Source: Calliphora vicina (lineage: Eukaryota; Arthropoda; Insecta; Diptera; Calliphoridae). From it: DNA of 64,000 nucleotides. This document shows, one piece after another, positions 45,192-56,894 of the stretch. Where the stretch lies: positions 20,401,701-20,465,700 of the forward strand of contig NC_088783.1 of assembly GCF_958450345.1 (NCBI RefSeq). The letters are read 5' to 3'. How positions within the stretch are numbered: the first letter of the stretch is position 1; every line of letters begins with the position of its first letter. The notes below the pieces were generated by a model. The model was given only the letters and a program-made list of their open reading frames with translations, ran no database searches and was not told the DNA's origin. Both the position numbers and the translations under genes were made by a program.

Positions 45192-46055
45192 CGTTGGATC
45201 ACAACATCTCTTGCACGTACAAATAAATTGTTTTGTCATTGCCAAAAACGTCTTTCTAACCAAGGTGCTCCACAGCAACTTCACATAGGTAGAGACAATT
45301 TCCTCACCCTGGGCTATGGGCCGCGCTGCAGTTATTACAATAGTTTCACCATTTTCAAAATGATGATTTGCATTCGGTGTGCACTGATGATTTAACAAAC
45401 CAGCCAATGGAAACAAAGCACGCACCTGAACCTCATGGCCACCCACACAACTTCTGCCCTCAAATGCATTTGTATTAAATGCACAAACAGTACGATAGAA
45501 ATAATCCAACATATCGGATTCTTTGGGAAAATATTCAAAACATTCAGAGGCCCTTTGAATCTCGATCATATAGTATTTATCGGGATTGGCTTGCAGGGCA
45601 TACAAAAGTTTACGCTGCAATTCGTTTAGGAAGAAACAACGTATTACGGAGACTATGCGCAAAGAATGGCGATTAACTTTGGTGGTATCTTTGGGACGCC
45701 ATTTGCGGAATAAATGGCACTCCATGGCATGTCTTTCGGAGGTAATGCAATTATCACATACCGGCATAGTGCAACCATTTTTACACATCATTTCCTGATC
45801 ACTGCCCTCCAGGCGACAATAACACACACAGCAGGTATTAAGTTTGGAGGATAGATTGGCCGTGGGTCCTGCCAATAAAGCATGTTCCCTTAAAATAGTT
45901 TCTCCCGCGGCTATATCTCGCCTGGCAAATATACCTCTGCCTGAGATGGGAGAATCTAAAACCTGCCAGGCTGGATCTTTTTCTAAAAATTCAGCTAAAT
46001 GCACATTTATTAACTCGGCCAATTCCTGGGTGGAGACACTTATGGGCATGGACAT
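45192..46055 (-). CDS. SMYD-family (SET + MYND, SmydA-like) protein, module B, 5' exon (288 codons)
   Basis: The exon starts MSMPISVSTQELAELI and ends CCA-ACG|GTGAGT, a strong donor in phase 0, at the same protein position as module A's exon 1 end. It encodes SET-N with GRGIFARRDIAAGE (39-52) and a MYND-like zinc block (C75/C76, C78, C91, C95, C100, C103, H109, C113). It also has the NHQCTPN motif (222-228), GEEIVSTY (250-257) and post-SET CTCKRC (279-284). Module A's Asn/Glu-rich insert is absent. No 3' exon lies between 45191 and module A. The nearest compatible downstream acceptor is 18111 (module A exon 2, phase 0), which would give a 433-residue protein. Alternatives are a lost exon, a 3' exon outside the assembled order, or an assembly misjoin. 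All key SET motifs are intact, so the exon is probably under constraint. Confidence 0.85.
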
Positions 46056-46660
46056 TTTGTTTTTTTAAATATTTTATTTTTATTGGAATTTTATTTATAA
46101 AAGCTTTGCGTAATAGTTTTGTATTTCTTTTTTTCTGTTTTAAATTTTTTTTTATTTTTTTTTTTAAATTAGATCTTTAACTTAATCACATTTCCCCGAC
46201 TACCGATTCCGTTTAAATTATATTGCCAACTAAAAAGAAAGCACCACAATACCAAAAAAACACGTTAATTTTTATTTAGAAAATCAAAATCAGAAAAGCA
46301 AATCTCTCGCTACATGCTCAGCTAATAAAAAAGATTCAACTTATACTACATTTTTATCAGCCAAAATAAATAAAAAAAAGAAACAAACAACAACAAAATC
46401 AAAGCTGTTTTAAATGCATTAAATTGTGTGGAAAACTATCTAAAATTTGGAAATGGTGGGAGGAATTATGTGTTTAGTATTTAGATTATATGAATGCTCT
46501 CAAAAATTGTTTTGATTTTAGGAAAAATGTGTGGAAAAACTGATATTCAACAATTAAAATTAACCCATTAAGAAACGGTGAATTTCCGATTGCAAAAAAT
46601 ATTCTTAAATACAATTTATAAAATAGTACTTTAATAACTATCTATGTTAGAGTCAACGGA
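46056..46660. other. 5' flank of SMYD module B
   Basis: AT-rich DNA. No further exon or core promoter can be supported. Confidence 0.35.
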
Positions 46661-46665
46661 GAACT

Positions 46666-47151
46666 AAAGTTCGCATGAAACCCTTAAAAAAAGAGTTTTA
46701 AATAGCCGTCATAAAAAAAAACTCATTTCAGGAGTTTTATTTTTCCAGTTAGAAAAAAAATTCATTTGAGGAGTTTTATTTTTTCCTTCATAAAATAAAA
46801 GTCATTTGACGAGTTTTATTTTTCCCATCAGAAAATAAAACAGTTTTCGTTTATTTTCTACTTTTTTCAGTATCTGTCTTTATTGAGCCTATCTGATATA
46901 ATGTTTGTAGTAATTTATTTGTTTGTTTAAAAAAAAAGAACAACAACAATTTGAGTATAGGAATGCAACAATAACAAATTAAATTCCCACTTTAGGTGTC
47001 AATTTAAATAAAATTACTTTTATTTTATGACGGAAAAAATAAAACTCCTCAATTGAGTTTTATATTCTGACGGGAAAAATAAAACTCCTCAAATGAGTTT
47101 TTTATTATGAAGGCAATTTAAAACTTTTTTTTTGAGTTTCATGCGAACTTT
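46666..47151. mobile_element. Foldback element with AAAGTTCGCATGAAAC ends
   Basis: AAAGTTCGCATGAAAC at 46666 is mirrored at the right end (GTTTCATGCGAACTTT). Both arms carry repeated words of the type AAAACTCCTCAAATGAG with TTTTATTTTTCC spacers, in opposite orientation around a unique core (about 46860-47020). No coding capacity or clear target duplication. Confidence 0.75.
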
Positions 47152-48245
47152 TATTTTTACGTTGAATAAGAATTGTTTTAGATGGATTTGTATTTTTAAA
47201 GTCACAAAATAACTTTGTTATGTAACTCTTAGCTGCACGCTTATTTCAAATGATCGTAGGCAGTGATTAAGCAGAGTAGACAGTGGAACAAGGCATGTAT
47301 TAGAATCTCATGATCATATTAGAATGGGGTAATCAGAAAAAAGTCATAATAACTCTGTATCTTCTAAACTATAGTTACGATTGCAAAATTATGTTGCGAG
47401 CTGTACAAAGTTTTTCAAACCAGAGGTGATCGACTTTGACACTCTGTATTTCACTTTGAGTTTTAACAGGATGGTCACAATTTTATTTTCTAAAAGCTTA
47501 GTGGCGATTGTGACCAAATAGCAAACGTGCCCTTGCGGTGCCATATATACATGAAGTAAGGAGCTGTTATATTAATAGCAGTAGTAGCATCAGTACTACA
47601 GCAATATATTGTAAATATATTATGAAAATATTGATAGTGATAGTATTCTCTATAGTAAACATAACTTAGGGGTTAATCAATTTAAATGCCATTTTAGTTA
47701 ATTGAACAACTGTTTAACACACGACATAGAATAGAGAAAAATCAAAAAAAAAGAAAAACATTTATAAACTGTCTAACAAGTACAACATTCAACACATTTT
47801 GTTAAAATATGTCTTACCATTCGCCAACACAAAATACTACACATGACATTGTCATTTATGCAAACAATTAATCAAATAATCAAAGAGAAATGCGGCGACA
47901 AATTGTTTTTAAAAATTTATCATTTAGATCTAATATTTTAAATAAAATCACCTAAAAATATGCTTTACTTTATTTTTAAAAAAGAAGAAAGAAACTTTTC
48001 TTAAAGCTTTATGGAATTATGGTATTGTAGAGAAAGTTTTTTTTAGCAAAGATCATGATTGCTTTTTAATTAAGCTTTTTGAAATAGCTTGAGAGCTTTT
48101 TGAATTACACTAAACTTTTTGTGGTCTATAAATATTCATATATAAATTCAAAATAAATTCGTTTCAAAAATTTGTTTGATAACAACAAGAAACAGTAGTA
48201 CTACTAAAAAAAGGACCAAAATTACTAATTGTTAAAACTCTACTT
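47152..48245. other. AT-rich DNA, no gene seen
   Basis: No open frames or repeat termini recognised. Confidence 0.35.
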
Positions 48246-48249
48246 TCTT

Positions 48250-48480
48250 GGGTTAAAAAAATAATTTTCCCGATTTTGACCCAATGTCGGCCGGAATTAG
48301 TATACGTCGTTTTAAAGGTATTTGAAATGTCTATTAGTAGGTATTCATATTGTCTATATGGCCTCCGCACTCTATAATGATCTAGAATACTATATATGTA
48401 TATTCTTTATGGTAAATGACAAATGTTGAAATTACAAACGGAATGACAAACTTATCCTTACCACTCCTGGTGAAGTCTAA
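48250..48480 (-). mobile_element. INE-1-like fragment
   Basis: It has TTTTGACCCAATGTCGG, TATACGTCGTTTTAAAGG, CTCTATAATGATCTAGAATAC and GAAATTACAAACGGAATGAC in family order. Both ends are eroded. Confidence 0.5.
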
Positions 48481-48534
48481 AAATAAAAAATAAAAGTTCT
48501 AAATACTAATTAATGTATTAATTTTTTTTTTTCT

Positions 48535-50270
48535 ATAACATACCAATTTTTTAAAAACTTATTAAACATAGTGAAAATGTAGTGAAAGTACTTTTTTTTA
48601 AAAGTACTACTTTTTGAAATCGTATATAATTTTTTTAAAAAGTAGTAAAAATACTACTTTTTTGAAAAGTAGTAAAAATACTACTTTTTTGAAAAGTCGT
48701 AAAAATACTTTTTTTAAAAGTAGTAAAAATTAGTATTTTTAATACTTTTTTTAAAAATAATATAAATACTATTTTTTTAGAATGTAGTAAAAATACTACT
48801 TATTAAAAAAGTATTATTTTTACTGAAAGTATTTTACTACTTTTTTTTAGTATTTTTAGTAAACACTTTTCAATAAAGTAGTATTTTTACTATTTTTAAA
48901 AAAGTAGTATTTGTAATACTTTTCAAAAAACTATTGAAAATACTACTTTTTAATAATAGTAAAAATACTTTTGAAAAGTACTAAAAATACTACTCTTTTG
49001 AAATGTAATAAAAATACAACTTTTTTAAAAAGTATTAAAAATACTAATTTTTTAAAAAGTAGTAAAAACACTACTTTATTAAAAAGTATTTACTAAAAAT
49101 ACTAAAAAAAGTAGTAAAATGCTTTTAATAAAAATACAATTTTTTTAAAAAGTAATACTTTTTAAAAAAGTAGTAAAATTCTTTTAGTAAAAATACTACT
49201 TTTTTTACTACTTTCCAAAAGAGTAGTATTTTTAGTACTTTTCAAAAAAGTAGTATTTTCACTAGTAGTATGTAATACTATACTAAGTACACTAAGTAAA
49301 AATAGTTAAAATACTACTTTTTTGAAAAGTACTACAAATACTAGTAAAATTCTAATTTCTTAAAAGGTAGTAAAAATACTACTTTTTAAATAGTAGTAAA
49401 AATACTACTTTTTAAATAGTAGTAAAAATACTACTTTTTAAGTAGTAGTAAAAATACTACTTTTTTGAAATGTACTAAAAATACTACTCTTTTGGAAAGT
49501 AGTAAAAAAAGTAGTATTTTTACTACTATTTAAAAAGTAGTATTTTTAAAAATACAACTTTTTAAACAGCAGTAAAAATACTACTTTTTAAATAGTAGTA
49601 AAAATACTACTTTTTTGAAATGTACTAAAAATTCTACTTTCTTTAAAAGTATTAAAAATACTACTATTTAAAAAGAAGTATTTTTAAATAGTAGTAAAAA
49701 TACTACTTTTTAAATAGTAGTAAAAATACTACTTTTTAAATAGTAGTAAAAATACTACTTTTTAAATAGTAGTAAAAATACTACTTTTTAAATAGTAGTA
49801 AAAATACTACTTTTTAAATAGTAGTAAAAATACTACTTTTTGAAATGTACTAAAAATTCTACTTTCTTTAAAAGTATTAAAAACTTTTTTCAAACAAGTA
49901 GTATTTTTACTATTTTTAAAAAGTAGTATTTTCGAAAAGTATTAAAAATACTACTTTTTTAAAAAGTAGTAAAAATACTAAAAAAGTAGCATTTTTAATA
50001 CTTTTAAAGAAAGTAGCATTTTCAGTACATTTCAAAAAAGTAGTATTTTTACTACTATTTAAAAAGTAGTATTTTTACTACCTTTTAAAAAATTTGAATT
50101 TTACTACTTTTTAAAAAATTAGAATTTTACTACTTTTTAGAAAAGTAGTAATTTTACCACTTCTTAAGAAAGAAGTAATACTTTTTAGAGTTGTATTAAT
50201 TTTTACTACTTTGCTGAAAAAAGTAGTAGTTTTACTAATATTTAAAAAAGTAGTATATTTACTTTGCAGC
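48535..50270. repeat. 1.7 kb palindromic array of AGTAGTAAAAATACTAC units
   Basis: A unit of about 26 bp (AGTAGTAAAAATACTAC plus TTTTTAAAT) is repeated with many insertions, deletions and inversions. It is most regular at 49370-49450 and 49680-49840. Each unit is an inverted repeat (GTAGTA with TACTAC), so the whole region can form serial hairpins on both strands. No gene. Confidence 0.9.
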
Positions 50271-50274
50271 AAAT

Positions 50275-51525
50275 TAAATAATTTAAAGAGTTTTGCTCAC
50301 GTAAAATGTTAGGAAAAACATATAGCAAAACACTGGATTTGTGTAAATGTAGCGTTTTGGGTCAAGTAAAGTTTGCTGTTTTTGTGTTTATAGACATTTA
50401 TGTGTAGTGTATATATTTCGGCTTGAGGTAAACTTATATTTATTTTCGAAACACCTACAATTGTAGTAAATTCATTAAAATATACAACCGCAACATTTAA
50501 CTTTGTAAACAAATTGTAGTCATTTGTAATTAAAATATTTGTTTATTAAATTTTTCGTTTTCTAAATTTTCTTAAAAATATTATTTTTAATTTGTCGCAT
50601 ATTAGTTAATTATAAAAAAAATTTTGTTGTTGCCAAATTTTGTAAAATTATTTTGACAATGCGTTAAAATTATACTTCATGCGTTAAATAATGTTGAGGA
50701 AAACAAACAAAACAAATTAAATTTTCAAAAAACCAAAACCACACAAAACTATTTGTTGCAATTTATTTGCTAACTTGTCATAAATTGAAAGTGAAAATTC
50801 TATTTACATACGTATTTTTAATATTTTAATGCGATTTATCTCGCCTTTCTCAGCTTTTAAGCAAAAAAAAAACATATTTTTGGCTGTATTAAACATCTAT
50901 TTTCTAGTGGTTAGTTTTGCTGATTTTTTTGCGATATTCAAAAAGATTTTAACCAGAGCATGTAATAAATAATATTTTTAATTAGACGTAAAGATTTTCT
51001 TCCATTCAAAATTTCTTAAATTTGAGCGTGTGTGAAATGAATTTAGAGAATTTTCTTGTTGTTTTTTTTTTTTGAGGGTTTTAATTGTAAAAATACTTTT
51101 ATATATTTTGCATTATTTTGGATTTGTTTTCTTTTCCCAGGTTTTCTTATTTATTTTTCTTGTCTATTTATTTTGTTTAAATAATTTTAAATGGTTTTGT
51201 AAGCGAACTGATGTAAAGCAGATCATTTTAGTTTTTGCTGATATTGTGAATGATCGCACGTAATTTAATGAGTTTTGCTGATTTGTTTAAATTGGCAAGA
51301 AAAAAATGGTTGTTTAAGTTGTTGATAATGAACTTGAATTTTGTATTAAGTAAATATTGAATATTTAATTGTTGCATACAATTGATATTCGATTTTAGAT
51401 TGGGTTTATTTATAGATCTAACTATGATAATGGGCTGCACCACTCAAGAACTTCATCCAAATATTCACTGATTGATCATGATCAAATCTTGATATGTATC
51501 ATGGATTTGGTATATATTTGGACCA
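50275..51525. other. AT-rich DNA, no gene seen
   Basis: Short frames only. No termini of mobile elements recognised. Confidence 0.35.
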
Positions 51526-51529
51526 GTTG

Positions 51530-51694
51530 AATTTTATAAAACGAAACGACATTTTATATATAATTTTATAAAACGAAACGACAAACGTTAGCAAAATTTT
51601 GTATGGAAAATATTCAAGTTTCAAACCTTTTCCCAGTATTCTTCATACAAATTGCTTACGCTTCCAAACGTTTCGTTTTATAAAATGAGACCCT
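51530..51694. mobile_element. Small TIR element (ATTTTATAAAACGAAACG ends)
   Basis: ATTTTATAAAACGAAACG is present twice in direct orientation at the left (about 51532 and 51564) and once inverted at the right (CGTTTCGTTTTATAAAAT near 51677). Total about 165 bp. Confidence 0.6.
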
Positions 51695-52299
51695 CAGTCC
51701 TGATATTGGCATTCCTCTTTTGAGAATGATAGGAGAGACAGAGAAGGAGAACAGAAAACTCTGGCCTAATATGACTGAGAATTCCTGACAATAACTTTTG
51801 TAGAAGCTGTAACAACGAGGAATAAGAGGGGACAACTAAACCTCTTCAATATTCCACATTTGGAGACTTATAACGCAGAATGTTTAGTCAAGAAATTCGT
51901 ATTGAGAAAACCTGTCTCTTAAGGGATATGAAATTATCATAACTGCTACCAATGATAACAATGTTATTCGTAATAGTTTTATGCTATAATGATAATAATG
52001 GTTCCTCTGAGTTAATTAATTGACAGACCCAGTAATATTCCGATACAAGATCACTTCCGAAAGTCCATTTAACATTCATAGATCTCTTCAATACGTTAGT
52101 ATCAATTTCAAAATCAACTCAAGCTAAACTAATTCTATGAAAATCGATCTTGGCTCCCCTAACGATCATTGATCTCTTGTAAATGTTTGTGTCACACACA
52201 AGTTTCAATTTCAATTCATGCGATTCCTAGAGAAATCTAAATAGATCTAGAAGCCACACTTCTCTGAGTCACTACATATCACGATTAAGAGTGTTTTTT

Positions 52300-52765
52300 T
52301 AAGCCCAATAGTACTTACGAAAGCGTTAACTATCAAACGAACTATCATACTGAGCTCACTTTTTGACATTTATGATAGGTATACTGTGGGAAATCATCAT
52401 GAATATATTGATGCTTAAAAAACGCTAAAAAATTATCCAAATTATCCAAAGCAAACTCGCTTTACATCCAGAATGCACTGTTTAGTGCGGTTTACATGCT
52501 GGTGGCATAATTTCTTCAATAATTAAGCCGGAGCTCACATTACTGTCAATGGAGATCGTTACCTTACCTTGATCAATGATCTCTTGTTTGAAAATATAGA
52601 TGACATTGATCCGGCCGAGATGTGGTGACGCTACATGCCGCAACCATTGATTTATTGGAATCAAAATTTGACGATTTCGAGAAATGAACCTGTCAATTGG
52701 TCTTCAAGGTCTTGCAATTTGACTCCTCTCGATTATTTCTTGTGAGGCCACTTGAAGTCACTGGT
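52300..52765 (+). pseudogene. IS630-Tc1-mariner-type transposase remnant
   Basis: Plus-strand frames read TVWCGLHAGGII, then AGAHITVNGDRYLTLINDLL and FENIDDIDPAEMW (52475-52625). SRNEPVNWSSRSCNLTPLDYF ends in a stop where TGG is expected (about 52680-52745). This is the same family as 28640-28985 and 58155-58960. A terminal-like segment at 52296-52375 (TTTTTTTAAGCCC.. CTCACTTTTTGACAT) is shared, inverted, with 58860-58950. It is cut on the right by a foldback element. Confidence 0.7.
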
Positions 52766-53089
52766 TTACAGTAAACAAATATATGTTTGTGACAACCATA
52801 TTTATGATGAATAATTTTATCATAATATGTTGTTCTCAGATTATGATAGCCTTAAGCCGAGAGCAACATAATATGATAAGTCCTTCATCATATGAATGGT
52901 TGTCACAAACATATATTTGTTTACAGTAACCATATATATGGTTGATACAATCACGTGATTCGTAAATTAACCATATTATGGTTACCACAATCATGTAATT
53001 GGTTACTGTGACTATAATATAGTTAAAAAACTTGTAACAATATTGAAATGGTTACAGTAACCATGCCCAACTATATTTTTCTCTGCGTG
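52763..53089. mobile_element. Foldback element, GTTTACTGTAACC family
   Basis: Arms GGTTTACAGTAAAC..ATATGTTTGTGAC (52763 on) and the complementary right arm to GGTTACAGTAACCATG and CAACTATATTTTTCTCTGCG match 18676-19134. The outermost left end is missing at the junction with the transposase remnant. Confidence 0.7.
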
Positions 53090-53375
53090 TAGGCTCGAGT
53101 ACTTACCAAGACTGTCTTCATCCTCTCCCATGCCAAAGTGGGCTATCGTTCTCACGAATTTCTTCAGGTCCCGTGAAATATCTTAGATCGACATTATGGA
53201 GACCAACCTAAGGAAAACATTTTGACTTCACCTAGTTAGAACTAAACGCCTTAAATGTCACAAGAATGATCAATCAAATATCAAGAATCGACTAATCTGT
53301 ATTAAAGTTTTGAAATATTTTCATCGTTGGAAATGACTTTCATTCCATATATCATTCATAAACAGATAAAACAGT

Positions 53376-53605
53376 TTCGTAATAGCAACCGAATTTGTTG
53401 CGAATCGAATGATTCGGTTGCACACATTGAATTTTTCGATTCTAGTAACAGAAAATCAGTTAATAAAGAAGAATTTTGGTTGAAGCAACCAAACTATGGT
53501 TACCACTTATAAAATTTCGTAGCTACAATAAAAAAATTCGATTACTAAGGCAGAATCATGCGATTGTCAACAAATTCGGTTAATATTACGAATCTGTTGT
53601 CTATG
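53376..53605. mobile_element. Foldback MITE, divergent copy of the 18239-18571 family
   Basis: AATAGCAACCGAATTTGTTG at the left and CAACAAATTCGGTTAATATT at the right are complementary, and ATCGAATGATTCGGTTGCAC is shared with the other copy. The outer GGGCCTGATTC ends are absent. Confidence 0.65.
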
Positions 53606-54356
53606 TAGGTCTCCAAATTGATGTAGTCTTTGTTTTTTGATTATATCTTAGCTATTTGTGGGACAATTTTCCCGAGCAAACGAATCAAGACTATACTTGA
53701 TATATATAGATATGACACTAAAGTTTGCAAGTTATTTTGGTGATTCCGAAAGTTTATACGAAAAACAGACAGACGGACATTACTCAAACAGTGTTCCGGG
53801 GGAACATTTGTATGTGGACTTGCCCATTTTCAATAGCAATAAACCTTCTCAACAGAAAGTAAATTTCACCCGCTACACTGTGGTTCCAAATCAAAATCTA
53901 GGTGGACAAAATTATGAAAATCGGTATCTTCAGAATTTGGAAAAACTAAGTTTTTTCGAAAGCTAATAATCTGCTCTCCTCCAATACAAATGGGTTTTTC
54001 AATTGGACATTTCGTTTTCTCGACAGAAGCGCCAGTATTTGAATCATATTTTCGTTAATTTTTTTTAATATTTTACTGCTTTACTAAATTATATATATCT
54101 CAATTGTTTTACCATATAGAAATTCATACTTCAAAACATAGATAAACATTGGTATAGGCTTTTATTAAGTGTATATCTTATATTTATGGGCCTCTCCATT
54201 TTCCTGTTATAGTGCTTTAAACTCGGGTCTCAAATATACTGATATTTTTTTTCTAATTTTTTTATTATATAGCTTGCCAAAAAAAGACCGTCGAAGCCCG
54301 TCCAATGACTAATACATCATTTAAAGAAACTTCTGGGGAATGTCTTTGTAAAAATA

Positions 54357-55168
54357 TAGAGTAACTTCGGGTAATGTGGACTACCGTTTTGTTTTTTCTA
54401 AATTTTGGCCACAATATATATGGATATTAAAAGAGTTGTGAAGCAATAAATTAGCTAATGTATTCTCTAATGGTTTTTGCAGTTGAAAATTTTTTCCGTT
54501 AAAGGATAAAAAATTTATGTGAAAATATTTTAAGGAACCCAAAAATCAGCATTAAAAAAATTGGAGGGTAATATGGACCACTATATGAGGGTAATGTGGA
54601 CTAGTATTTAATACATAAAATTCATGAACCAGCTAATCATGAATGATTAAAAAATTTAATTTCAATATATTTTTATTAATACAAACTAAAAAGTCGCGTT
54701 CTTGGCTTAGATAGATTGCTTACAAAGTACATAGTTATTGTCGGGTAATATGGACCACTAGTACATAATCAAGTAATTTAAGTGGTCCACATTACACGAA
54801 CTTGGGTTACAGTGGTAAAAAGTTATTTTTACCTAATTATCTAAATGTGCTTAAATTCTTACCAAATATATGCAAAACTACGTGTCCACTTTAACTATAT
54901 AAAACAACCAAACATTAAATTCTACCAAGTAACTGTACCAAATTTTGTTTCTTACTTGAGCCGAAAAAAATGTTGAGCAGGCGCATTAATTTCAATACAA
55001 GAATAAAAAGTCAACATATCAATAACACATGAAAGCAAATGTGCAATTGTCGTTTCAAACAAATTGTAAAATGTACGACAAATCAGTTTTATCATACCTT
55101 CAATAGTTTCTGAAAAAAGACACTGGTCCACATTAGACGCATAGTCCACAATACCCGAAGTTACTCTA
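54357..55168. mobile_element. TIR element (TAGAGTAACTTCGGGTAAT ends, 812 bp)
   Basis: TAGAGTAACTTCGGGTAAT at 54357 is mirrored by its near complement ending TTACTCTA at 55168; AATA lies outside both ends. The word GGGTAATRTGGACCACTA recurs about five times, in both orientations, near the ends. No coding frame of note. Confidence 0.75.
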
Positions 55169-55215
55169 AATACTTTTTTTTAATTTTTACGGAATGGAAT
55201 TTTTAGAAATATTTC

Positions 55216-56001
55216 TAGGGTTTTTATCCCGGGAATTCCCGGTACAAATTTCCCGGGAATTTTGCCAATTTTTCACTACCCAATTCCCGGGATTTTTTGT
55301 CGGTAATCCCGGGATTTAAAAACTGACGAAAATACATAGAAAACAAGTTAGAACTCTGTTTTTTTTTACCAAAAAACAGTGAAAAGTTTTTTGCTTATAT
55401 CTTGGCAAAAATAGACCGCTTATTATTATTATTTATCTGGGGTTTTTCGTATGAAAATTTAAAAAGTTAATTCATTATTTATAGAATTTATTTCTTATTG
55501 AATCATTCTAATTTCTTTAAATTTCTTCTTCAAATCCATAATAAAATAGATTCAAAAATTTATTAAATGATTAAATTGTTCTTCAATTAAAATCTAGTAC
55601 AAAAAGGTTTAAGACAATTTTTTTCAATTAATTTTGGAAATGATTTAACAAAAATTTAATCATTCAAAGTTTGAATAAATTCTCAAAAATTTATTCAGTT
55701 TAAACAAAGGCTTTGGCATGAAACTAAAAAATTAAATATTAGGAAGGGATTTATGGAATAAAAGGCTGATATTTTTTAATTAGCGATTAAGATTTTAGTG
55801 AATTAAGCTAAAATTTTACTAATTAATTCGATGATCTGATATTTAATAATTATAACACTAAGTTTTTGTATGAAATTTGGCTATAATATTCCTAATTTAC
55901 TAAATCATTATATATTTCGGGAATAGCCGGGTACCCGGGAATGTAGAAAACAACTTCCCGATTCTCGGGAATCAAAAAAGGTTGGGAAATTAAAAACCCT
56001 A
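55216..56001. mobile_element. hAT-like element (CCCGGGAATT-word family), fuller copy
   Basis: The ends TAGGGTTTTTA and TAAAAACCCTA are inverted. Both subterminal regions carry several CCCGGGAAT words and their complements (55235-55310, 55915-55985). The core is AT-rich and collinear with 38170-38680. Target duplications are no longer clear. hAT assignment rests on end structure only. Confidence 0.65.
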
Positions 56002-56159
56002 ATCTAGACCCTACTGTAACTTCAAATATAGCAAATACAGATTTTTTTAATTTTTTATTAATGAAACCTATTTTTTTTGGAATCGGAGATATCAATTCTA
56101 TATAAAAGAGCGCCAAATAATTTTGTCCACCTAGATTTTGATTTGGAACCACAGTGCGC

Positions 56160-56894
56160 TAGCTCCTTTCATCTGGGCTCTATCGTGTTTCAACAGACAG
56201 ACAGATGGTGGATATAATAAAATAGAAAAATTATATCATAATATCCTCATGTCGATGGGTATTAAAGATAATGGAGGTAAAAAGTATTTATGAGTTTTAA
56301 TGAAATTAATATAAAATTCTTATACTATTCTATTTTAATATACTAAAAGTATTTTTTAAAAATCTGACATCATAAAAACATCTTCGATGCCACCGTAAGT
56401 AAGCCCTGAGGAAACACATGTTGTTGAACAAATTTAAAAATTTATAGCAAGTGGCAGCTTAACAAAATATCGTATTAAAATTGACACACAGAATATTTAA
56501 ACAATTAGAAAATCATTTTTAAATTGCATTGAAAGCACCCTCTTAAAAACAAGAAAAATATTTATTTATTTGTTGTTAATTTTAATTTAAATTCCTTTTA
56601 ATAATTATTTATTATAGTTGGCACTCTTAACAAAATGTAAGAAAAGAAAAACACAAATTTGTGTAAAATTTCAACAATGTTTAAAACAATTTGTATAATA
56701 AATACATAAATAATTTATTAATTTAAGGTTTTCTTTTTTAAAATATAATAAATAAAATTTAATACAAAATAAAACAATTGTTGGTAATTGTTTTATACAA
56801 TAACATTTTTTAACAAAATTTAGAACATTTTATTTTTCTTTAATTAATAAATACTTGTTTTATATTATTTTCATATAATTATTAATTATTAAAT
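56160..56894. other. 3' flank of SMYD module C
   Basis: AT-rich DNA downstream of the module C stop codon. No gene is recognised. AT-rich polyadenylation-like words are abundant. Confidence 0.35.

Larger units (their letters stand above)
53874..56156. mobile_element. Candidate composite: inverted repeats enclosing two other elements
   Basis: CACTGTGGTTCCAAATC and the following 20 or so bases (to GGTGGACAAAATTAT) at 53876 recur in inverse orientation at about 56114-56154. The segment between contains the elements 54357-55168 and 55216-56001. The repeats may be TIRs of an older element. Confidence 0.45.

Noticed and set aside
48535..50270. Possible centromeric satellite
   Set aside because: The units are short, irregular and only 1.7 kb in total; nothing links them to a centromere.
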